Shown one piece after another: positions 33,498-42,710 of a DNA stretch of 57,371 bases. Numbering within the stretch: position 1 is the first letter of the stretch; every line of letters starts with the position of its first letter. The notes below the pieces were generated by a model, which did not search any database, had not been told where the DNA came from, and worked only from the letters and a program-made list of their open reading frames with translations. Source of the DNA: Planctomycetota bacterium (GTDB lineage: Bacteria > Planctomycetota > Phycisphaerae > UBA1845 > UTPLA1). Made by a program: the position numbers and the translations under genes. The stretch is taken from assembly GCA_003576905.1 (NCBI GenBank), contig QEVG01000034.1, positions 1 through 57,371 on the forward strand. The letters run 5' to 3'.

Positions 33498-35138
33498 CTA
33501 CTGTTTGAGAAACCTGAGCGTAATAAATCCGGTCGCCAGGTAGATCATCGCCGTCCCGCCCCACATGACACCGAGGCTCACGAAAGCGTATTCCGGCTTG
33601 TCGGCCAGGTTCCGACCCACGATGCTGCACAGCACCACGAAGAGCGACGGGATGCAACTGATGCCGAACGCCGTCAGCACCTGCCCGCCGCGGACAATGA
33701 TCCCGAGCACCGCTCCCATGACCACGACGGCGATGCTGGTCAGGGCGTAGGATGCCCGGAAGTGGATTTCTCCGTTGACCTCCGCGCGGTAGGCCAACGC
33801 GAACTCCTGGAACTTTTCGACCTGGCGCTCCTGCTTTCGCGGAAGGCCGGGGATCGTCTCGCCGCGCAGCAGGCCGCGCGTGTCAAAGGCCTCGGCCTGC
33901 CTGCGGAGCAGCTCCTGGTCCATGTACTGGATCGGCTTGAGCGATTCCTTCGGCTTGCGCACCGATCGTTCTTCGCCCGCCGGAGCCCCCTGCTTGGAGA
34001 CTTCGACGTTGTCGATCAGCTCGATGAGAATCACCGGCCGCTCGCGGTCGAAGGTACTGCGCACCTCGATTGTTGCCGTGTCGGCGGTATAGATAAACGT
34101 GCCCTCCGGACCCTTTTCCACCACGCGGATCACCCGCATGATCGGCCGGCCGTCGTCGGGGTCACGCGAGCCTTCCTTGGAGTGAATCTCGTACGATACA
34201 CCGGGGCCGCTGAGCCGGAAGTACCCGTCGGACTGGAGACCCTCGATCACGTACTGATACAGATAGAGGGTCATCATCTCCTTCTTGATGCCGTACAGCC
34301 ATCCGACCACCTCCGGGCTCTCTTCGGGGTGCCGGAGATAGGTAAGAAGGCTTCCGAGGTCCTCGAACTTGGTCTTCCGCTTCATGGGCAGCGGAATCTC
34401 GATCGGCGGCAGGGACTGGTGGGCAAGGTCGTAATACTGCCCCCGCGCGGCGTCGTACACGTGGACCCCTTGCAGGTCGGCGCTGACCCGGGGAAGGCCC
34501 TCGCTCCGGTGAAAGTCGATGACCGTCGCGTCTGCCGTTCCGTAGCGCATGATCTCTTCGTCTTCCATCTCGACGAAGCTCACGCCCGTGAGCAGCAGGT
34601 ACGTATGGTCCTGGGGACGATCGGAGGCCATCCGGGACGGGTCCACGAGTTCGCAGCGGCTCGCCATGATGCGGTGGCGGCCGAAAATCAGCGGCTTGGC
34701 CCGCTGAAACTGTTGCACGACGATGCCCGGCAGGTCGCGGCGCGTGATTTCCTCGATCTGCCGCGACAGCCCCGGAATCATGTAATTCCACGCCCAGTAC
34801 GTGATGATCGTGACGAGGAGCCCGAGGAGACCCGCCGAGAGCAGAAGCCTGTGAATGTTGATCCCGGCGGCGCGACAGGCGGTGATTTCGTTGTCCGCCG
34901 CGCTCCGTCCGTACGTGATGGCCGCGGAGAATAGGGCGGCAACCGGCAGGATGAGGGTGATCGCCACGGGTGTGAGGAACGCGAACACCTTCAGGACATC
35001 CATCGCCCCGATGCCCTCTCCCTTGAAGATGTTGGCGACGCCGCCGCCGAGCACCACGAGAAGCGTCAGGGCGATGGCCGTCAGGCCGAAGGCCTTCAGA
35101 AGCTCGCGGGCAAGGTAAAGGTGAAGGGTTCGCATCAT
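33498..35138 (-). CDS. lptF: LptF-like LPS export permease with enlarged periplasmic domain
   Basis: A 546-residue member of the YjgP/YjgQ family, against about 360-370 residues in E. coli. The N-terminal 'MMRTLHLYLARELLKAFGLT' and helices to about residue 120 are standard, with the coupling helix 'RSAADNEITACRAAGINIHR'. The C-terminal three helices start near 425. Between them about 300 residues replace the usual 150-residue jellyroll, including a charged segment 'LLRRQAEAFDTRGLLRGETI'. The start was placed at the double Met (35138/35135) where similarity begins; the frame opens at 35243. There is no obvious SD. It is cotranscribed with lptG, and no LptB or LptA gene is in the window. Confidence 0.85.
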   Translation of the reverse strand: MMRTLHLYLARELLKAFGLTAIALTLLVVLGGGVANIFKGEGIGAMDVLKVFAFLTPVAITLILPVAALFSAAITYGRSAADNEITACRAAGINIHRLLLSAGLLGLLVTIITYWAWNYMIPGLSRQIEEITRRDLPGIVVQQFQRAKPLIFGRHRIMASRCELVDPSRMASDRPQDHTYLLLTGVSFVEMEDEEIMRYGTADATVIDFHRSEGLPRVSADLQGVHVYDAARGQYYDLAHQSLPPIEIPLPMKRKTKFEDLGSLLTYLRHPEESPEVVGWLYGIKKEMMTLYLYQYVIEGLQSDGYFRLSGPGVSYEIHSKEGSRDPDDGRPIMRVIRVVEKGPEGTFIYTADTATIEVRSTFDRERPVILIELIDNVEVSKQGAPAGEERSVRKPKESLKPIQYMDQELLRRQAEAFDTRGLLRGETIPGLPRKQERQVEKFQEFALAYRAEVNGEIHFRASYALTSIAVVVMGAVLGIIVRGGQVLTAFGISCIPSLFVVLCSIVGRNLADKPEYAFVSLGVMWGGTAMIYLATGFITLRFLKQ

Positions 35139-35193
35139 GGAGGAGATCGGGCGACGGCCCTGGCCCTGGCGGAGGCGACGACCGGCAGGCAAG

Positions 35194-35221
35194 AGCATAG
35201 GTCCGCCCGAAAATTCGTCAA
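35194..35221 (-). promoter_or_regulatory. Sigma-70-like promoter of lptF-lptG
   Basis: On the minus strand TTGACG (35216-35221) and TATGCT (35194-35199) are 16 bases apart. Initiation near 35187 would leave about 50 bases before the lptF start. Confidence 0.45.
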
Positions 35222-35248
35222 GGCGGCGCCGGGGCGCGGGCAATCCGC

Positions 35249-35277
35249 TTGACTTTGTCGGGCAACATTGCTCTTAT
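35249..35277 (+). promoter_or_regulatory. Sigma-70-like promoter upstream of speA
   Basis: TTGACT (35249-35254) and TCTTAT (35272-35277) are 17 bases apart. Initiation near 35284 would give speA a 5' leader of about 330 bases, long for a housekeeping gene. Confidence 0.4.
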
Positions 35278-35578
35278 TAGGAATTCTCGGTGACGCCGAA
35301 CGACACAGTCGGCAAACCGGAGGGCCGGTCGCCCCGCCACGGCGTACCGAGGATGAGCAAAGAATTGCCGACATCGCACGACGATCTCTCGCAGCATTCC
35401 GAAATTGTTCCCTGCACGGAGCCGCCGAGGCCCGTTCGGCGGCCTCTCAGTGCGCTGGGCGGCGCCGCCTTCGGTGTTGATGCGCTGCTCTCCGTCCGGC
35501 ATTTCGACTTCATCGCCGACGGGCGTGACCTTTCGTCCTGGCGCGGGAAAGACGCGCCGCGCGACCGCTAAGCGGCGC

Positions 35579-35610
35579 GATCGGGAGCCTCCGTTCATGG
35601 AGGTTTGATC
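35579..35610 (+). promoter_or_regulatory. Hairpin that pairs the speA Shine-Dalgarno
   Basis: The SD GGAGG (35599-35603) pairs fully with CCTCC (35588-35592) across the loop GTTCAT. The stem extends by G-U, A-U and G-U pairs (85-87 with 604-606) and, after a 2-base bulge, by GATC/GATC (35579-35582 with 35607-35610). Folding would hide the ribosome site five bases before the speA start codon, so translation could be controlled by unfolding it. Confidence 0.5.
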
Positions 35611-35614
35611 AACG

Positions 35615-37552
<1,938 letters not shown>

Positions 37553-37564
37553 CGCCGCATCGCG

Positions 37565-37585
37565 GGCCGTCAGCGTCCAACGGCC
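37565..37585. terminator. 6-bp stem hairpin between convergent speA and beta-helix genes
   Basis: The arms ggccgt and acggcc flank a 9-base loop just after the speA stop and over the stop of the convergent gene (37570). The layout resembles the hairpin at 20894-20920. There is no T-run, so a terminator role is tentative. Confidence 0.3.
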
Positions 37586-40500
37586 GGGGGCGCGGAATGT
37601 TCATCCGCTCCGATATCCACGCGCGCGCCCGCCACGCGCGCGTCGCCGTCAATGTCCGTCTCGCCCGGAAGGGGCACGAAGCCCGGATCTCCGGCGTCGA
37701 TGCACGGCGAGTCCGGTTCAAGATGAAAGTCGTCGTCCGCCGTACCTGCGACCCCGTCCGCGCCAAGCGCATCGACGAACAAGGGGTCGACGTCGATGTT
37801 CCCGCCGCCGGCAAACAGGTCGAGAAACTCGATGCAGCTGAAAGTCACCGTGATGCCGCCCCCTGTGTAGTCGAGAATCTGAATGGCCTCGCTCGCTTCT
37901 CCAACCAGCCCGCGGTTTCCCCAGAACAGGGAGTTCCGGGCCGCGACCGTGCTGTCGCCCGCCAGGAGGCCCACATCGGCGTTCATCACGATGTCGCAGC
38001 TGTCGAGTTCGCAGTTTGATCCGTACAAGAAGATTCCACCGTACAGGTTGCCGGCAAATATGCAGGATCGGAAACGCACTTCGCTCTCCGGGTCACCGTA
38101 GAACCCGCAATCAGAGTTGCCGAGAAACCGGCACCGGGAAAACTCGACATCGCGGCTGACCCCCACGCAGGCCCCGCCGCCGATGTACCCCTGGTTCGCG
38201 ATAAAATCGCAGGATCGGACGCGCAGTCCGTGGGCTTGGGAGGCGTTAAGCCCCGCGGCGTAAAAGGGCGACTCATTGAGTTCGAACACGCAATTCTCAA
38301 AGACCGGGTGTCCCCCGGTGATGTATGCCCCGGCGCCCTCGTATCCGTAGTTCTGCGCGATTCGGCAGTTTCGAATCGTGGGGCTGCTGTCTTCAAGATA
38401 GACGCCTCCCCCGCGCGATTGATTCGACGCTCCTTCGATCGTGAATCCGTCAACTACCGCGGACTCGCCAAGTCCGAAACCCCAAACGATCGCGCCAATC
38501 GTCGGTACGCCGGTCCTCGCGAGGCCGGCCGACAGGTCGCCGCTGAGCACCGTCGGATTCGCTGCGGGATCGCGTTCTTCCCGGTCGGCTTCGTGGCCGG
38601 CGAAGCCGCCGTACAGCCGAATGTTGTCGGCCAGTCGAAACGCAAAGTAATGACTTGTCCCCGACTCGGGCCGACCGGGCCAATAGGTTCCGGCCGCCAC
38701 ACGGATCTCAACGTCCGAGGGACGCCGGTAGGCGAGGTGAAGCGCGTCCTGAAGATAAGTGAACGCGTCCTGCCAGCTCAATCCGGTTTCGAGTCCGGTC
38801 GCATCGCTCTTTACGAAAAGAACAAGTGGCCGGCACTCGTCGGGTGCGGCGTCACCGTCGGCGTCCATGCTCGTACCCGCGGCGATGTCGCAAACATCGG
38901 GGGTGTTGTTTCGGTTGCAGTCGGCGGCAATCCCGCCCGCGAGCGCGCACGCGTCGTCGATCCCGTCCAGATCGCAGTCCGAGGCCGACCCTCCTGCCGT
39001 CTCGTCCGCGCCGATGTCTGCCCGGCAGTTCTGAATTCTTGGGTCCCCGTCCAGGTCGGCGTCCGCCCCTGAAGAGAAATAGTTGGTGCCCGCATTGATG
39101 CACGGCGACGACGGCAGGAGATGGAGATCATCATCGAGCGTGCCAGGCACGCCGTCCGCACCAAGCGAAAGCGCGAGGAGCGGGTCCGCGTCGAGATTGC
39201 CCTCGCCGCCCAGCGCGCCGCTGAGCCCCTGAAGGACGCAGTAGCTGACTTCGGGCGATGGACCGCGCACCTGGGCCTGTTCCGTCGCGCCGGTGGTATC
39301 CGTGTTCCCCCAGAGGATGGAGTTCACGATCCGGCCCGACGTGCTAAGGTAGACGCCGCCGGCACTCGATGCGGAATTGTGCGCGAGGGTGCAGCTGGTC
39401 AAGGTCAGCCGCGCCGGATCGACCGCGCCGAATTCATCCCCGAATACCGCCCCGCCCCTGGAGGCCGTGTTGCCTGAGAAAGCGGAATTCATCAACCTGG
39501 ATTCGGTGGCGCTGATTGCTCCTCCGTACACCGCGCTGTTACCGACAAAAACACAGCGATCGACGGCCGCGCTTTCTAGGCTGAGGGCGCCCCCCTCCAA
39601 CGAGGCATGATTACCGGCAAAAAAGCAGCTCCGGACTTCTCCTCCGATGACTCTGCACGCGCCCCCATTCTTTGCTGAATTATCGTCGAATCTGCACTTC
39701 GTCACCGTTGGTGTCACGTCCACATGGAAAAGAGGTCTGATGTACAGGCCCCCGCCCCATCCACCGTTCGTCGTGTTCAGCACGAAGTCGCAATCCGAAA
39801 TGACGACGTCAGAGGCCTGGATATCGGCTGCGCCGCCTCCAAACCCATGAGCACTCACGATGCTGTTCCCGGCAAAGTCGCATCGCTCCATTCGCAAAGC
39901 GCCTGTCAGCCAGGGATGGAAACTCAGGGCTGCGCCCCAGTCCCTCGCGGAGTTCCCTATGAAGGCGCAGTCTTCGATTCGCGTAGTTGCGGTCGGCGCC
40001 AGCGTACACGCACCGCCAGAGCCCCAGGTGTCAGCATTGGCCGAGTTGCCCAGGAAGGTGCTGTGGGTGATCGTTACGTTTCGGTCACCGTACGAATACA
40101 GCGCGCCGCCGGAACCTGCCAGGTTGTCCTCGAAAGTGCAATGGTTAATTGTTAGTTCCGCGCCAGACGCAAAAACAGCTCCGCCATCTGAGTCGTTTCG
40201 ATCGGCCTGTGCGACATTTCGCGTGAAAGTCGTGTTTCGCAGCGTTACCATTCCCCCGAAAATGACAATCGCTCCGCCTCGGCCGGCATACCCATTCGAC
40301 TCGTTGCGTTCGAAGGCGCAGTCCTCAATGACTGCGTTACAACGACTCAGCCCGAGGCCGCCCCCGTAGCCGTTCTCGGAGACATTGTCGACAAAGCGCG
40401 TGTTCGTAATTGCAAGGGCGGCGATGTCGGAAAACGACAAACCACCGGTGCTGACGTAGGCCCAGTTCTCGATAATCGTGCAGTTTGCAATGGCGAGCGA

Positions 40501-41202
40501 GCCGAGGCTTCGCTCGGACCGATCGTGTGCTCCGGCGGATCCCGGTACGGTTCCCTGGTATCCCCGCGTAATTGTAAGTCCGTCAAGCCTGCCGTTTTGC
40601 AGTCCATCCGAGATCGTGATAACGCGGTAGGCGTTCTCCGCGCGCGATGGGTCGTAGTGCCCTCCGGTGTCGTTGCCGGCCAGATCGCCGGTCAGGATGG
40701 TCGGATACGCGGCTACGTTCCGTTCCGATGGATTCGGATGGGTAAGTCCCGCGTACCCGCCGCGAATCGCTAGTCCGTCGCGAAGCAGAAATGTCGCCGA
40801 ACGCGGGTCATTTGCGGTGATCTGAAAGGTCGGCCTGTACGTCCCCTGGGCCACGCGAATCAGACGCGCGCCGGAACCCGGCTGGCTCGCGGCATCGAGT
40901 GCCGCCTGCAACGTGTTAAACGCGGTCTGCCACGAGCGGCCGTCTCCCTCCGCCGGCGCCGCCGCATCTACGTGCAGTGCGACAAGCGGAACAGGTATCG
41001 CCTGCACCTGCCCGGCCGGCACAAGCGTCTCTGTTGCACTTTGCGGAGCGGCTTTCGCCGCGGCGGCGATCAGCATCGTCAGGCAGATTGCCCCTGCCGG
41101 ACCGCCGGCCCCAATGGCCTGCCCGACGCATCCTATCCGGCGGCCGCGCGCGTACCGCCTCGATGGGGCGGCACCCCACTCGATTCTCGTTCGGTCATAC
41201 AT
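37570..41202 (-). CDS. Large secreted double beta-helix protein with choice-of-anchor Q ends
   Basis: A 1210-residue exported protein with an N-terminal signal region (hydrophobic 'GPAGAICLTMLIAAAAKAA'). It contains two copies of one architecture. Copy 1 (about 70-735) starts 'LHVDAAAPAEGDGRSWQTAF'; copy 2 (about 793-1205) starts 'LFVKSDATGLETGLSWQDAF'. Each runs through right-handed parallel beta-helix repeats ('NCTIIENWAYVSTGGLSFSD', 'SCDFIANQGYIGGGACVGVS') and ends with a choice-of-anchor-Q-like 'DADPLL...SPCINAG...DIGADE'. Between them is a linker of calcium-type loops ('DCDLDGIDDAC', 'DCNRNNTPDVC', 'DADGDAAPDEC'). Such proteins are surface adhesins or polysaccharide-binding factors; no catalytic site is evident. 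The start at 41202 has GGGAGGA four bases upstream; a second ATG at 41220 is possible. Confidence 0.85.
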   Translation of the reverse strand: MYDRTRIEWGAAPSRRYARGRRIGCVGQAIGAGGPAGAICLTMLIAAAAKAAPQSATETLVPAGQVQAIPVPLVALHVDAAAPAEGDGRSWQTAFNTLQAALDAASQPGSGARLIRVAQGTYRPTFQITANDPRSATFLLRDGLAIRGGYAGLTHPNPSERNVAAYPTILTGDLAGNDTGGHYDPSRAENAYRVITISDGLQNGRLDGLTITRGYQGTVPGSAGAHDRSERSLGSLAIANCTIIENWAYVSTGGLSFSDIAALAITNTRFVDNVSENGYGGGLGLSRCNAVIEDCAFERNESNGYAGRGGAIVIFGGMVTLRNTTFTRNVAQADRNDSDGGAVFASGAELTINHCTFEDNLAGSGGALYSYGDRNVTITHSTFLGNSANADTWGSGGACTLAPTATTRIEDCAFIGNSARDWGAALSFHPWLTGALRMERCDFAGNSIVSAHGFGGGAADIQASDVVISDCDFVLNTTNGGWGGGLYIRPLFHVDVTPTVTKCRFDDNSAKNGGACRVIGGEVRSCFFAGNHASLEGGALSLESAAVDRCVFVGNSAVYGGAISATESRLMNSAFSGNTASRGGAVFGDEFGAVDPARLTLTSCTLAHNSASSAGGVYLSTSGRIVNSILWGNTDTTGATEQAQVRGPSPEVSYCVLQGLSGALGGEGNLDADPLLALSLGADGVPGTLDDDLHLLPSSPCINAGTNYFSSGADADLDGDPRIQNCRADIGADETAGGSASDCDLDGIDDACALAGGIAADCNRNNTPDVCDIAAGTSMDADGDAAPDECRPLVLFVKSDATGLETGLSWQDAFTYLQDALHLAYRRPSDVEIRVAAGTYWPGRPESGTSHYFAFRLADNIRLYGGFAGHEADREERDPAANPTVLSGDLSAGLARTGVPTIGAIVWGFGLGESAVVDGFTIEGASNQSRGGGVYLEDSSPTIRNCRIAQNYGYEGAGAYITGGHPVFENCVFELNESPFYAAGLNASQAHGLRVRSCDFIANQGYIGGGACVGVSRDVEFSRCRFLGNSDCGFYGDPESEVRFRSCIFAGNLYGGIFLYGSNCELDSCDIVMNADVGLLAGDSTVAARNSLFWGNRGLVGEASEAIQILDYTGGGITVTFSCIEFLDLFAGGGNIDVDPLFVDALGADGVAGTADDDFHLEPDSPCIDAGDPGFVPLPGETDIDGDARVAGARVDIGADEHSAPPAVGR

Positions 41203-41303
41203 GTCGTCCTCCCTTCCCATTCATACGGAAAATGCGGAGAACCCCCCCCCGGCCCGCGGCCCTTATGGCCGTACCTTGAAGCTATTTTAACGCAATGGCC
41301 CTT

Positions 41304-42098
41304 TCAATCGCCCCCGGTCATCGGCACAAAACGAACCGGGGCGACGCTCTCGGTCTTGAGCGTTCCGTCCGCCTGTTTCCGCAGCAGCAGGAGTTCCTGG
41401 AGCCCGTGCTCCGGCCCGACGGGCACGCACATCCGCCCGCCGACGGCAAGCTGCCGCACCAGTTCCGGCGGAGGAGCCTCCGGCGCGCACGTGACGATTA
41501 TCGCGTCGAAGGGCGCGTGCTCCGGCCAGCCCTTGTACCCGTCGCCGATGCGGACCCGCACGTACTCATAGCCGCGGCGCTGGAGTGTCTCGATCGTGCG
41601 CTCCGCCAGCGGTCGGACGATTTCAATGGTAAACACCTTGTCGGTCAGTTCTGAAAGAACCGCCGCCTGGTACCCGGACCCAGTGCCGATTTCGAGTACT
41701 TTTTCCCCCGGCCTGAGCCGCAGCAGTTCGGTCATCAGCGCCACGATGTACGGCTGGGAGATTGTCTGATCCCAGCCGATCGGCAGCGGATTGTCGTCAT
41801 ATGCATCCGCCGCGTACTCCGCCGGTACGAACCAATGGCGCGGGACATGCCGCATCGCATCGAGCACGCGCTTGTCGCGGATGCTACGCCCGGCGATCTG
41901 ATCGGCGACCATGCGCTCGCGCTCACGGGCCCGCTCCTTCGTCCTGGGCCGTTCGGCGGTTGAAGGCGTGGTCGTCGGTTTTTCATTCCCGCCCGGCTCG
42001 GGCGGCGGATCGTCCGGTGTCCGGCACGTCGCAGCCGCGGACGCGAGCAGCACGAGAGCCACGGCTGCGGCCTTTCTGATGAGTTCCAGCGATGTCAT
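41304..42098 (-). CDS. pcm: Protein-L-isoaspartate O-methyltransferase with signal peptide
   Basis: A 264-residue Pcm-family protein. Residues about 60-264 are the full enzyme: 'MRHVPRHWFVPAEYAADAYD', 'PLPIGWDQTISQPYIVALMT' (the family hallmark), SAM motif I 'VLEIGTGSGYQAAVLSEL', and 'VTCAPEAPPPELVRQLAVGG'. Pcm repairs isoaspartyl residues in aged proteins using SAM. Residues 1-25 are a classical export signal ('AAAVALVLLASAAATC') followed by a Pro/Thr/Glu-rich linker, so the protein may be a periplasmic enzyme or lipoprotein; the Cys context 'AATC' is a poor lipobox. SAM is not known in the periplasm, so export is puzzling. Downstream of it on this strand lies the beta-helix gene, 101 bases away. 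Confidence 0.85.
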   Translation of the reverse strand: MTSLELIRKAAAVALVLLASAAATCRTPDDPPPEPGGNEKPTTTPSTAERPRTKERARERERMVADQIAGRSIRDKRVLDAMRHVPRHWFVPAEYAADAYDDNPLPIGWDQTISQPYIVALMTELLRLRPGEKVLEIGTGSGYQAAVLSELTDKVFTIEIVRPLAERTIETLQRRGYEYVRVRIGDGYKGWPEHAPFDAIIVTCAPEAPPPELVRQLAVGGRMCVPVGPEHGLQELLLLRKQADGTLKTESVAPVRFVPMTGGD

Positions 42099-42416
42099 GG
42101 GCAGGCTCCCCGAAGCGAGTGCAAAAGGCTGCGAGCCTCACTGGAGCAACGCACACCGCGCGGCGCGCCGCTCGCGGCGGGATCCGCCCACGCGTCGGCC
42201 AGGCCGTCGAAGGCCGGCCCCCATAGACCCGAGGCCCGCCTTCGGACCCGCGAGTATTGTAGCGGCGGCACTGTTCGGCCGTCGGCTCCGCGCCGAAACC
42301 GGCCCTCTTCCGCCCAACATGCACCGCAACCGGAATCGCGCGCATGGTGCCTCGCCTAATGCACTGTGTTGAAAGCGTTCGCCGACCGCCCGCACCGGGA
42401 TCACGTGAACTGCGAC
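42099..42416. other. Intergenic region between pcm and the tRNA
   Basis: No gene seen. A minus-strand TACAAT (42256-42261) could be a -10 element for pcm, about 150 bases upstream of its start, but no matching -35 is visible. The rest is GC-rich with short inverted repeats around GGCCGGCC. Confidence 0.35.
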
Positions 42417-42489
42417 TGGGCCCGCTCGGACTCGAACCGAGAACCCGGAGATTATGAGTCCCCTGCTCTGACCATTGAGCTACGGGCCC
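42417..42489 (-). tRNA. tRNA with anticodon CAU (Ile2 or elongator Met)
   Basis: A 73-base cloverleaf on the minus strand: acceptor GGGCCCG/CGGGCCC, D-stem GCTC/GAGC, anticodon stem GGGGA/TCTCC with loop CTCATAA (anticodon CAT), T-stem CTCGG/CCGAG with loop TTCGAGT, discriminator A. CCA is not encoded. All four stems pair, with one G-U. C4-G69 and C5-G68 are the acceptor pairs associated with TilS recognition, and the anticodon arm resembles E. coli ileX, so tRNA-Ile2 (lysidine-modified) is a little more likely than elongator Met. It is not initiator-like: the first pair is G-C and the anticodon stem lacks the three G-C pairs. Confidence 0.9.
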
Positions 42490-42710
42490 CCAGGAATGCC
42501 GCGGGGGCATGGCTCCTATTTAGCCACCGCCTCGGCGTTTGACAAGCCACGCGGTCGCTGCCCCGCCGTCCTCGCCGTGGCGGCCGTTCAATCGGCGCCG
42601 TAGCCGTGCGGCGGAGAGATCTATTGTCGGCCGGCTGCAACCGCCGTTCCGGCACGCCGCCACGCGTGGCATCGTTGGCGCGGCATGCCATCTCGTCACG
42701 GCGATGCCGA

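Larger units (their letters stand above)
35139..35614. other. Divergent regulatory region between lptF and speA
   Basis: A 476-base gap holding two back-to-back promoter-like sites, a speA leader of about 330 bases and an SD-masking hairpin (see separate entries). A 93-codon GTG frame at 35290-35571 lies in the leader but has no recognisable protein features. I see no tRNA, tmRNA or RNase P signature. Confidence 0.6.

Noticed and set aside
35300-35350. Segment resembling parts of cobalamin or c-di-GMP riboswitches (GGCAAACCGG... and CCCGCCACGG)
   Set aside because: There is only a partial match. The cobalamin B12 box and the GEMM tetraloop receptor are missing, so no riboswitch is called; a covariance-model search of 35280-35614 would decide.
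35290-35571. A 93-codon GTG frame in the speA leader
   Set aside because: It overlaps the structured leader, has no SD, and the protein has no recognisable motif or hydrophobic pattern; the codons look like GC-rich non-coding sequence.
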